This document shows positions 1 through 6,316 of a DNA stretch of 7,869 nucleotides, piece after piece (within the stretch, counting starts at the first letter, position 1; each line of letters starts with the position of its first letter). Origin of the DNA: Candidatus Delongbacteria bacterium. GTDB taxonomy: Bacteria; JAGOEH01. The translations under genes were made by a program, and so were the position numbers. Below the pieces are notes generated by a model. That model made no database searches. It was not told the DNA's origin and saw only the letters and a program-made list of their open reading frames with translations. The stretch lies in assembly GCA_017997825.1 (NCBI GenBank), contig JAGOEH010000146.1, forward strand, positions 1 through 7,869, read 5' to 3'.

Positions 1-92
1 GGATTAAGGCTTGGGGGTGCCGGGATATGAACGGATCGGAGTGAATGGAAACGGAAAGCAAAGAGGGGCGCAGGCATTAGGATAACTTGGAT

Positions 93-1067
93 TCAGGATG
101 GTTGGTTGTCGGGGCGGTTGCGCACCAGAATCAGTTCAGCGGCGATGCTGACGGCGATTTCCGCCGGGGTATGGCTATAAATAGGCAATCCGATGGGGGC
201 ATGAACGGATTGCAGGGCATCATGGCTGATCCCGCTTTGTTTCAGTCGGCCAAAGATTTCACTGATTTTTTCAGGGCTTCCCATCATTCCGAGATAGGCC
301 AGGGGTTTGGCGATGAGCTGACGTAAAACCAGTTCATCGGCGCAATGGGATGGTGTCATGATGACCGCGTAGCTTGAGTTGTCGTCGGGGATTTGAGAGT
401 CAATTGCGGTGAACGGGGTGATCATGATGTGATGAGTGGCTTTGATTTTGGGGGTGGTCTCGAGCGGTGGGCGGTCATCCAGGATAATGACTCTGAAATC
501 CAGTTGGTGTAGGATCGGGGAGAGGGCCAGGGCGACATGGCCGCCGCCGATAATATAAACCGTGGGGAGGGGAGCCAGACATTCGTGATACTGGAACGAG
601 GTTTCGGACAGACCGTTAAAATACAATGCCGGAGTTTTCGGATGGAAGGAACAATCAATGCCCACGGGGGAGAGGCAGAGCACGGCCGGCTGCCGGGATT
701 CGATCCGGGTCACCAGATGAGCGATAGGGCGTCTGGCCTGTCCGGACAGAATCATGGCGATGATGCTCTGATATCCCCCGCAGATCATGCCGGAAACCGG
801 GGCATCGCATTCCGATTGGTGGTGTAGGCGGCGAATCGCAGGCGCCGGGTCGTGATCCATCAGTTTTTGGTGTATTAGATCAATCATGGTGTGCTCAATA
901 GCTCCTCCCCCGATGGTGCCAGTCTGTTCTCCGTCAGCGGCGATCGCCATTTTGAATCCCGGTTTACCCGGACTGGGCTCTTGGGCCTCGGCCACCACCA
1001 ATAGCCCACAATCGATCCCTTGATTGAGTTTATGCAGTAAAAATGACCAAAGTTTTAATTCGTTCAT
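93..1067 (-). CDS. xdhC: XdhC/CoxI family molybdenum-cofactor maturation factor for xanthine dehydrogenase
   Basis: Full-length 324-residue XdhC. Seen: the N-terminal XdhC/CoxI domain has SPGKPGFKM (32-40), GTIGGGAIEH (50-59) and MICGG with Cys97 (94-98). The C-terminal Rossmann domain has a YIIGGGHVALAL nucleotide-binding turn (171-182), LGMMGSPEKI (259-268) and the family signature HAPIGLPI...TPAEIAVSIAAELI (289-313). Known for the family: XdhC binds molybdenum cofactor, supports its sulfuration together with a cysteine desulfurase, and passes it to the XdhB subunit; it is cytoplasmic and not part of the final enzyme. It is the last identifiable gene of the operon. Its ATG overlaps the TGA of the preceding membrane-protein gene (ATGA), and a strong ribosome site precedes it, so it may initiate independently. 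Both domains are present, unlike split or single-domain CoxI-type paralogues. Assignment is very secure; the individual partner is inferred from the adjacent xdhAB. Confidence 0.95.
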   Translation of the reverse strand: MNELKLWSFLLHKLNQGIDCGLLVVAEAQEPSPGKPGFKMAIAADGEQTGTIGGGAIEHTMIDLIHQKLMDHDPAPAIRRLHHQSECDAPVSGMICGGYQSIIAMILSGQARRPIAHLVTRIESRQPAVLCLSPVGIDCSFHPKTPALYFNGLSETSFQYHECLAPLPTVYIIGGGHVALALSPILHQLDFRVIILDDRPPLETTPKIKATHHIMITPFTAIDSQIPDDNSSYAVIMTPSHCADELVLRQLIAKPLAYLGMMGSPEKISEIFGRLKQSGISHDALQSVHAPIGLPIYSHTPAEIAVSIAAELILVRNRPDNQPS

Positions 1068-1555
1068 CGAAAGATCACCTCACTCAGCGCGTAATAGACG
1101 GCCATCGAAGCGGAGAACAGAGCGCTGGCCAGAAAGCGCCGTCGTCGGATCACCTTGTTCTGGATCAGGAAATTGGCGGTCAGAGAGATCGGGATATTCC
1201 AAAGAAATGACTGTACCGCCACTCCCACAAGGGCGAGAGAGTATACTGGACGTTGTCCGCTGAAAAGATTGATCAGGACCAAATGGCGTGTAATCCAAAT
1301 CGGATTGAAGTAGAGCAATGCCAGCATGGTACGGGCCAATCCCCGGCGGACGGAGGGCAGCGGGCGGGTCCGCTGATCGATCCAGCGGAAGTAGTTAGGG
1401 ATCTCCAGGGCGTAAAGGGTAGCTCCGACCAGGACCACGCCGAGGCAACGGGTCAGACTGAAGTGATGAGTAATCAGAGCGGCTATGGTGTCGCCGATTC
1501 CGTAGACCAATCCGCCTTTGATGATATTGATTCGGCTGTAGAGAATCGGACTCAT
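1064..1555 (-). CDS. Small integral membrane protein, Mpv17/PMP22-like layout
   Basis: 163 residues. The frame stays open upstream to 1834, but the start is placed at 1555, where ATG overlaps the xdhB stop as ATGA; the extra 93 upstream residues are an out-of-frame reading of xdhB. Seen: hydrophobic stretches at about 12-30, 36-54, 76-98, 104-130 and 139-160, giving about four membrane helices, plus a basic RRRR at 137-140. Key words: KGGLVYGIGDTIAALI near the start, a Y/W-rich end to helix 2 followed by IDQR (59-62), LLYFNPIW (80-87), and LWNIPISLTANFL (118-130) followed by a basic run and a final helix ending YYALSE. This order recalls Mpv17/PMP22 proteins (GLGD near the N-terminus, Phe/Pro in the middle helix, W-P-x-Q-x-x-N-F before the last helix). 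That resemblance is from memory and not proven. No good Shine-Dalgarno is visible, so translation is probably coupled to xdhB. The function is unknown; its position suggests a link to purine oxidation. Confidence 0.78.
   Translation of the reverse strand: MSPILYSRINIIKGGLVYGIGDTIAALITHHFSLTRCLGVVLVGATLYALEIPNYFRWIDQRTRPLPSVRRGLARTMLALLYFNPIWITRHLVLINLFSGQRPVYSLALVGVAVQSFLWNIPISLTANFLIQNKVIRRRRFLASALFSASMAVYYALSEVIFR
1073..1081 (-). promoter_or_regulatory. Extended Shine-Dalgarno of xdhC inside the upstream gene
   Basis: On the minus strand the nine bases GAGGTGATC stand five bases before the xdhC ATG at 1067. They match the extended anti-Shine-Dalgarno complement of bacterial 16S rRNA (AAAGGAGGTGATC) without a mismatch. 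The site lies within the last codons of the upstream membrane-protein gene. It fixes the xdhC start at the ATGA overlap and suggests XdhC translation does not depend only on coupling. Confidence 0.8.
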
Positions 1556-3804
1556 CGGGTCAGCATCATCAGGACCCGTTCCGGGGTCAGAGGGGTGATG
1601 AAATCGGGTTCCAGCTCCGGGCGATAGGCCCGAATAGCATCCAGCAAGGCGAAATATCCGGCAATCCCATACATGAAGGGGGGTTCCCCGGTGGCTTTGG
1701 AATGAAACGGCCCGGCCGGATTCTTGGCATTGGGTAGAAAATAGAGCTGGAAATCGTCCGGGGCGAAATGAATATCGGGAATTTTGTAGGTACTGAGGCT
1801 GTCGGTCAATAAACGTCCTTTTGAACTGTAACACAGTTCCTCCAGGCTGATCCAGCCTAATCCCTGGATGACGGCCCCTTCGACCTGGCCTCGGTCGATC
1901 AGGGGATCGATCGATTGCCCGGTATCATGAACGATTTTAACGCTGTCGAAACGGTAGGTGCCCCGCAGGCAGTCCAGGGTGACTTGCACCATCGCGGTTC
2001 CGTATACATGATAGGCGAAAGCCTGTCCCTGATTGGTTTCGCGGTTAAAAAACAGATTGGGTGTGGCATAATGGGCTTGAGCCGATAAACTGATGCGAGC
2101 CATATAGGCCTGATTGATCAGGTGTTCCCAGTGCCATCCGGTTTTTTGTCGGCCATGACAGACCTGTTCGTGCTCGATCCGGATATCGGAGAATTGTTTG
2201 CGTCCCAATTCGGCGGCTACGAACCGCTGTAGACGTTTCAGGATGATGGTGCAGGCCTGAATGACCGCCTGCCCGTTCAGATCGGTGCCGGTGCTGGCCG
2301 CCGTCGGTGAGGTATTGGCGGCGCGGGTGGTATTGGTGGATTCCATCTTGATTCGCTCCGGATTGATCCCCAATACGCGGGCTGCGATCCGGATCAGCTT
2401 GCTGCTGACTCCCTGCCCCATCTCGACCGCCGCAGTACTGATGCCGACACTACCGTCGGTATAGACATGAACCAGGGCATTGGCCTGGTTCATAAAGGTG
2501 GTGGTAAATGAGATACCGAAACAGACCGGGATCAATGCCATCCCTTTTTTGATCAGGCCATGGGAGGCGTTGAACCTAAGAATCTGATGGCGGATGGTGC
2601 GGATTTTGTAGCGGCTATGGAGCTGGTTCCAGCAGGTTTGGGCGTGACGGCTTTGGGAACGCATTCCGTAAGGGAATCGATCACCCTTGTGGAGCAGGTT
2701 TTGTTTTTGGATTACCGCCGGATCGATCTGCATGAGGCGCGCTGCCTGGACGATGGCGGATTCCAGCACCAGCATGGCCTGGGGAGCTCCAAATCCGCGA
2801 AAAGCGGTAAATGGTGGTAGATTCGTTCGGCAGGCACAGGCTGTGGCTTTAACATTCGGAATAGAATAGCTGTTGGTGGCATGGAAGAGCGATCGTTCCA
2901 AAATCGCCAAGGACAGATCGGTCGCCGCTCCGGCATTTTGGTAAAACATTACCTGATAGGCAATGATTTTACCGTCACCATCCAATCCGATCTTGAAATC
3001 ACTCGAATAAGGGTGCCGTTTGCCGGTCAATCGCATATCTTCATCCCGTCGCAGTATAAGTTTGATCGGCCGGCGCAGGTGATAGGCCCCGAGAGCCGCC
3101 ATCACAGCCCAGGGGGTAGCCTGTTCCTCTTTGCCTCCAAAAGCACCGCCCAGGCGGGGTGTATCGACTTCGATCCGGTGCATCGGTAATCCCAGAACGC
3201 GGGATGCAATCCGTTGAACACCCGTTGGCGATTGGGTGGAGGATATAATCCGGATTCCGCCGTGTTCCAGGGGAACGGCCAACGTATTCTGGGGCTCAAG
3301 ATAGAGATGTTCCTGCCCCCCGGAATCCACCCGTCCCTGGGTAATGATATCGCATTCATCCCAGGCTTGATCGATATGGCCTTGAGAGAAACAGCGGGGA
3401 GGAGCAAGCCATTCCTTGTTCCGGTAGGCTTCGCGCGGATCGAAAACGGCAGGCCATTCTTCGGTCTGGAGGCGAATCCGGCTGATAGCCTGCCGGGCGG
3501 ATTCTTCCCGTTCGGCAATCACCAGGGCAATCGGTTGCCCGATAAAATGCAGCTCATGGTCACTCAATAGCGGTTCATCCTGAATGACGGTGCCGATCTG
3601 ATTGGCGCCCGGAATGTCCTGGGCGGTTAAAACCCGGATGACCCCGTCCGTTGCTTGAGCGTGGCTGACGTCGAGCTGAAGTATCCGGCCGTGAGCGATC
3701 GGTGAACTGAAAACAGTCATCCGCAGGGTATTTTCGGGGGCCGGAAGATCGTCGGTATAGTGGGATGCCCCTCGGACATGAAGCTCACTGTCCTGGTACC
3801 TCAT
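1552..3804 (-). CDS. xdhB: Xanthine dehydrogenase, molybdopterin-binding catalytic subunit
   Basis: 750 residues, normal for a separate XdhB. The start is set at 3804 (ATGA overlap with xdhA, strong ribosome site) although the frame continues to 3831. Domains: the a/b-hammerhead Ald_Xan_dh_C at about 9-125 and the molybdopterin-binding domain at about 140-740. Known from bovine xanthine oxidoreductase: Gln767, Glu802, Arg880, Phe914, Phe1009, Gln1040 and Glu1261 line the active site. My alignment puts their equivalents at Gln191, Glu226 (AFGGKE), Arg304 (ILERSLFH), Phe338 (TAFRGFG), Phe433 (FGISF), Gln464 (EMGQG) and Glu707 (KATGEPP). Keeping both the Glu226 and Arg304 equivalents separates xanthine dehydrogenases from aldehyde oxidases, so hypoxanthine/xanthine hydroxylation to urate is the best call. 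It pairs with XdhA encoded just upstream, acts in the cytoplasm, and needs XdhC for cofactor loading. No signal peptide, truncation or frameshift is seen. Confidence 0.96.
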   Translation of the reverse strand: MRYQDSELHVRGASHYTDDLPAPENTLRMTVFSSPIAHGRILQLDVSHAQATDGVIRVLTAQDIPGANQIGTVIQDEPLLSDHELHFIGQPIALVIAEREESARQAISRIRLQTEEWPAVFDPREAYRNKEWLAPPRCFSQGHIDQAWDECDIITQGRVDSGGQEHLYLEPQNTLAVPLEHGGIRIISSTQSPTGVQRIASRVLGLPMHRIEVDTPRLGGAFGGKEEQATPWAVMAALGAYHLRRPIKLILRRDEDMRLTGKRHPYSSDFKIGLDGDGKIIAYQVMFYQNAGAATDLSLAILERSLFHATNSYSIPNVKATACACRTNLPPFTAFRGFGAPQAMLVLESAIVQAARLMQIDPAVIQKQNLLHKGDRFPYGMRSQSRHAQTCWNQLHSRYKIRTIRHQILRFNASHGLIKKGMALIPVCFGISFTTTFMNQANALVHVYTDGSVGISTAAVEMGQGVSSKLIRIAARVLGINPERIKMESTNTTRAANTSPTAASTGTDLNGQAVIQACTIILKRLQRFVAAELGRKQFSDIRIEHEQVCHGRQKTGWHWEHLINQAYMARISLSAQAHYATPNLFFNRETNQGQAFAYHVYGTAMVQVTLDCLRGTYRFDSVKIVHDTGQSIDPLIDRGQVEGAVIQGLGWISLEELCYSSKGRLLTDSLSTYKIPDIHFAPDDFQLYFLPNAKNPAGPFHSKATGEPPFMYGIAGYFALLDAIRAYRPELEPDFITPLTPERVLMMLTR

Positions 3805-5291
3805 AACGTCTCCTCCTCCGCCGGCGGCCATGCTTCGGCCGAATCGAAACGGGTCAACCGTTCGATACCCGCCGGGTCAAGACCGGGAATTGTAGGGAAA
3901 AAACGGAGAAAGTGGGCGATGATCAGGCGTCGAAGCAGGCGCCGTTTATAGGTTGTTGATCCCCTAACATCCGAGATCGGGCTGATCTCCAGGTCCATTA
4001 TGTGGAACGCCTCCTCCAGATGGAGCAGGGTGATCGATCGGCCCTGTAAAAAATTGCTGGTTTTTTTCAAATCGATTGGAATCGGACCCACTCCACCGGC
4101 TGACAATCGAATATCAAGGATCGAGCCATTTTCAGATCGGATTCGAGCCGCACTGTTGACAGAGGCAATATCCAGATGCTCCCGGCGGCTCACCTTTTCA
4201 AAATTAAACCGGGTATCAGAATGAGGGCGTTTGATTTGGATAGCTAAAATCTGTTCGTGGCACGATTTGGCCAGTTGTTTGTATCCCAAATAAAAATCTT
4301 CCAACCGGATCCAGTGGGATTGATCGGATTCGCCCAAGCGAATCCGGGTTTCCATCGCCAGCAGGATGATGATCATATCCCCAATCGGGGATGCATTGAT
4401 GATGTTCCCGCTCAGCGTGGCGCGGTTCCGGATCTGGGGCGATGACACCCGTTCCAGTTGCTGATGAAGGTCGGGCCAATCCTGGCGGATAGAGGGGTGA
4501 TTTCGGAATTCTTCAACGGTCACCCCGGCTCCCAGCTCGATGTGGTCGGTTTGTATCTTGATTTGATGCTGTTCCGGCTGCTGATTGATGAAAACCAATT
4601 CTTTTAGGGCCAGATCCGGGGACGGGTGGACGAACAAATCGGTTCCTCCGGCCACCCAAAGCGGGGACTCGGGGATAGGAGAGGGATTGGGGTGTTGCGA
4701 TACAGAATCTGAGGGTTCCAGTTCTGTAATGAAAGAAGGGATTGAGGTAAAATATCCCGGGAGGATCTGAAGTTGGATTAATTGGGTGACGCGTTCCGGT
4801 TGAGAGTGAAGTTTCAATTCATCGACCATGCGGTGAACGGCCCGGTTGATGGCGACATAGCCGGTACAGCGACATATATTTCCAGCCAAGGCGGCAATCG
4901 CTTGTTCGGCTGAGGGTGACTCGGCATTCAGAAAGAAGCCGGTCAGTGAAACCACAATCCCCGGGGTGCAGAATCCGCACTGTACCGCTCCCTCCTCGAC
5001 TAATAGCCGTTGGATTGGATTGAGGCCTTGGGTCGGGTTCAATCCCTCGATGGTAACCAGATGGGTGCCGGATAGCTCGCCGATGGGCAACAGGCAGGAA
5101 CTGACGGCCTGGTAGCGGAGGCCGGACTGATGACGGCGGCCCAGCAAAACAGTACACGCGCCGCAATCGCCTTCCCGGCATCCCTCCTTGACTCCGGTCA
5201 AATGAAGCGTTTGACGTAAAATATCAAGGGCCATTGTGGCCGGATGGGTATTCAATTCCACTTTTTGATGATTGATGATTAACCGTATCAT
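3801..5291 (-). CDS. xdhA: Xanthine dehydrogenase small subunit: fused [2Fe-2S] and FAD domains
   Basis: 496 residues, slightly long for bacterial XdhA. Seen: a plant-type ferredoxin domain (1-75) with Cys38, Cys43, Cys46 and Cys66; a helical second [2Fe-2S] domain (85-160) with QCGFC (Cys105, Cys108) and CRC (Cys140, Cys142), so both clusters have all four ligands. A Pro/Ser-rich linker (about 190-210) leads to the FAD-binding domain with VAGGTDLF (213-220) and RNRATLSGNIINASPIGD (288-305), then the CO-dehydrogenase flavoprotein C-terminal domain (about 360-465) with EKVSRREHLDIA and DVRGSTTYKRR. It carries electrons from the Mo site in XdhB through the two clusters to FAD and then to NAD+ (acceptor inferred from the family). 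The fused Fe-S/FAD architecture resembles the Rhodobacter XdhA type and differs from three-subunit enzymes. Its ATG is 16 bases past the upstream gene, preceded by GGGAG at seven to eight bases. It overlaps xdhB by four bases. Confidence 0.95.
   Translation of the reverse strand: MIRLIINHQKVELNTHPATMALDILRQTLHLTGVKEGCREGDCGACTVLLGRRHQSGLRYQAVSSCLLPIGELSGTHLVTIEGLNPTQGLNPIQRLLVEEGAVQCGFCTPGIVVSLTGFFLNAESPSAEQAIAALAGNICRCTGYVAINRAVHRMVDELKLHSQPERVTQLIQLQILPGYFTSIPSFITELEPSDSVSQHPNPSPIPESPLWVAGGTDLFVHPSPDLALKELVFINQQPEQHQIKIQTDHIELGAGVTVEEFRNHPSIRQDWPDLHQQLERVSSPQIRNRATLSGNIINASPIGDMIIILLAMETRIRLGESDQSHWIRLEDFYLGYKQLAKSCHEQILAIQIKRPHSDTRFNFEKVSRREHLDIASVNSAARIRSENGSILDIRLSAGGVGPIPIDLKKTSNFLQGRSITLLHLEEAFHIMDLEISPISDVRGSTTYKRRLLRRLIIAHFLRFFPTIPGLDPAGIERLTRFDSAEAWPPAEEETL
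3811..3819 (-). promoter_or_regulatory. Shine-Dalgarno of xdhB, decides its start
   Basis: On the minus strand GGAGGAGGA sits six bases before the ATG at 3804, inside the last codons of xdhA. It supports 3804 over the in-frame ATG at 3831. The longer reading would add nine glycine-rich residues (MAAGGGGDV) that are simply the Shine-Dalgarno region translated in another frame. Confidence 0.85.
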
Positions 5292-5307
5292 TGCAGATCT
5301 CCCGGAA

Positions 5308-5922
5308 TCAATTCAGAATCAGCGATGAACCAAGGATTATCAGATTGACCAGCCAGTATCCAAGAGGATGTAACTGAGGTAACCGTTGATGGCCGGAATA
5401 AAGGAACCGGCCGATATGATATCCGGCTAGAGATGCCGGTCCGGCAATAGCGGCTGTCAAAGGGGCATAGTAAACCGATACCGCGATCCCGCTGTCGGGA
5501 TGAATACAGGCTGACTGTCCCATCATCCCGATTACTGTAGGATAGAATAATCCCGCCAATCCGCCGCTGATTATCCCGGTGGCTAAAATCTGAAGGGATG
5601 AGGATCGGTTCCGGAATTGCATCCCGAGCCGGAACAGAATGGCCTGCAGGGCATAAGCCCCAATCGGGTTGAGCCATAATCCGGTCGGAATCGCGGCGTG
5701 GCGGATGGTTAGTCCGGTTAGTTTGATGATCGCGGCAATGACGGCGATCATCAATGGCGCTGACATTCTGTGACTCGAAAAATAGCTCCCGGCCAGGAAA
5801 AAAAAAGCCAATCCTGCCATCAAAGAACCAATGGACGTGCCGGGACATCCCGCTTTCAGTACCCATGGAATGATCGATTCCGCCAGTCCCCATAACAGAC
5901 CGAAACTCAGTATATAACGCAT
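5308..5922 (-). CDS. Unrecognised polytopic membrane protein, first gene of the xdh operon
   Basis: 204 residues from the ATG at 5922. That start has GGAAAGGA six bases upstream and lies about 40 bases after the predicted transcription start. The in-frame ATG at 5955 would have its ribosome site at the transcript's very end, and the one at 5997 lies in the -35 box. Seen: 6-7 hydrophobic segments at about 3-21, 31-49, 55-74, 83-101, 109-131, 148-172 and 185-202, with few charges and no signal peptide beyond the first helix. Notable words: GLLWGLAESIIPW (8-20) at the start, and a mid-protein stretch IIKLTGL...GLWLNPIGAYALQAILFRLG. There is a small loop with Cys26 and another with CIHPDSG (139-145). 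I do not recognise the family. Size and topology would suit an ECF-transporter substrate-binding (S) component or another small permease. Its place 16 bases before xdhA suggests a role in purine uptake or supply to the enzyme, but that is inference from context alone. Confidence 0.85.
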   Translation of the reverse strand: MRYILSFGLLWGLAESIIPWVLKAGCPGTSIGSLMAGLAFFFLAGSYFSSHRMSAPLMIAVIAAIIKLTGLTIRHAAIPTGLWLNPIGAYALQAILFRLGMQFRNRSSSLQILATGIISGGLAGLFYPTVIGMMGQSACIHPDSGIAVSVYYAPLTAAIAGPASLAGYHIGRFLYSGHQRLPQLHPLGYWLVNLIILGSSLILN

Positions 5923-5928
5923 ATCAAA

Positions 5929-5936
5929 TCCTTTCC
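5929..5936 (-). promoter_or_regulatory. Shine-Dalgarno of the first operon gene
   Basis: GGAAAGGA on the minus strand is separated by six bases from the ATG at 5922. Together with the promoter position it favours 5922 over the in-frame ATGs at 5955 and 5997. Confidence 0.7.
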
Positions 5937-5968
5937 GCGAAATGAATGAATCCATGGTGTTCCTTATT

Positions 5969-5997
5969 ATGATAGCCTGTTTCGATTCAAATGTCAA
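5969..5997 (-). promoter_or_regulatory. Sigma-70-type promoter of the xdh operon
   Basis: Read on the minus strand, a perfect -35 box TTGACA (5997-5992) is followed by exactly 17 bases and a -10 box TATCAT (5974-5969, five of six matching TATAAT). The predicted transcription start is near 5962, giving a leader of about 40 bases before the ATG at 5922. With no terminator-like gap further down, this one promoter can serve all five genes. A near-consensus promoter would be strong unless repressed, so an operator is likely nearby. Confidence 0.8.
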
Positions 5998-6029
5998 GCA
6001 AAAAATCTCACCTGCAATTTTGTGATCGT

Positions 6030-6052
6030 TCGGCCACGGTTTTGATGGCCGA
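6030..6052. repeat. GC-rich inverted repeat upstream of the xdh promoter
   Basis: TCGGCCA (6030-6036) and TGGCCGA (6046-6052) are perfect inverted repeats of seven bases around a nine-base centre. The centre is about 45 bases upstream of the xdh -35 box. No gene ends nearby and no T-tract follows, so it is not a terminator. A binding site for a dimeric regulator of the operon is possible but unproven. Confidence 0.45.
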
Positions 6053-6151
6053 CAATCGCACTAATGCGCTTCGTCCATAGGCAATAATGGGATATACCCC
6101 TTTCCTGATGGTTTTTTAATTAATGAGGCTCCACTTTCCACGAATTGGTAT

Positions 6152-6173
6152 AGATAATATTCTATTATTGTCT
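6152..6173. repeat. AT-rich inverted repeat between the divergent promoters
   Basis: AGATAATA (6152-6159) and TATTGTCT (6166-6173) form eight-base arms around a six-base centre, with seven exact pairs and one T/G pair. It lies in the AT-rich part of the spacer, about 45 bases upstream of the -35 box of the plus-strand gene. Being AT-rich, chance occurrence is not negligible. It could be a regulator site. Confidence 0.4.
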
Positions 6174-6187
6174 GAGTTTGTTTATCA

Positions 6188-6197
6188 GAATATATTC
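6188..6197. repeat. Perfect 10-base palindrome GAATATATTC
   Basis: A perfect ten-base palindrome ends 19 bases before the -35 box of the plus-strand promoter. That position is where an activator or an AT-rich UP element would act. It is short and AT-rich, so the functional reading is tentative. Confidence 0.35.
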
Positions 6198-6216
6198 ATA
6201 AGGCTGAAAAACAGGC

Positions 6217-6245
6217 TTGACAAATGATAGTCTTTGCCATAAATT
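6217..6245 (+). promoter_or_regulatory. Sigma-70-type promoter of the TPR-GGDEF gene
   Basis: A perfect -35 box TTGACA (6217-6222), 17 bases, then TAAATT (6240-6245, four of six matching TATAAT). Transcription would start near 6252 and leave a leader of about 124 bases before the ATG at 6376. The -10 is weaker than that of the xdh promoter; the 18-base alternative AAATTA is no better. Confidence 0.6.
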
Positions 6246-6281
6246 AGTCATACCATAGGATGAAATCGATGATGGATTGGT

Positions 6282-6316
6282 GATCGGGCCTCTGGTGGTG
6301 ATGAGGAGGACCGATC
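6282..6316 (+). promoter_or_regulatory. Hairpin in the leader of the TPR-GGDEF gene
   Basis: Bases 6282-6293 (GATCGGGCCTCT) can pair with 6305-6316 (GGAGGACCGATC) with ten Watson-Crick pairs, one T/G pair and one internal G/A mismatch, leaving an 11-base loop. No T-run follows, so it is not an intrinsic terminator. The 3' arm includes most of a purine-rich AGGAGG-like sequence, which would be hidden in the folded form. It does not match any c-di-GMP riboswitch consensus I recall. A structured leader affecting RNA stability or translation is the modest reading. Confidence 0.45.

Noticed and set aside
1-77. Open minus-strand frame from an ATG at 77 to the left edge, following xdhC
   Set aside because: Only 25 codons are visible, there is no Shine-Dalgarno, and the peptide (beginning MPAPLFAFRF) resembles nothing I know; more sequence to the left is required to judge.
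3102-3518. 138-codon minus-strand frame and several plus-strand frames across xdhB and xdhA
   Set aside because: They lie wholly within genes with conserved catalytic motifs and show no motifs of their own.
5288-5893. 201-codon minus-strand frame overlapping the first operon gene
   Set aside because: Its product is polar, rich in Arg, Ser and Asp with no domain pattern, while the other frame encodes a coherent polytopic membrane protein with promoter and ribosome site. It is a shadow frame.
93-5922. CO dehydrogenase or aldehyde oxidase operon rather than xanthine dehydrogenase
   Set aside because: XdhB lacks a CoxL-like active-site loop and retains the purine-binding Glu and Arg, and the Fe-S and FAD domains are fused as in XdhA.
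6089-6117. GGG-ATATA-CCC followed by a run of six Ts, terminator-like
   Set aside because: The stem is only three pairs, the T-run is about 12 bases further on, and no gene on the plus strand ends upstream.
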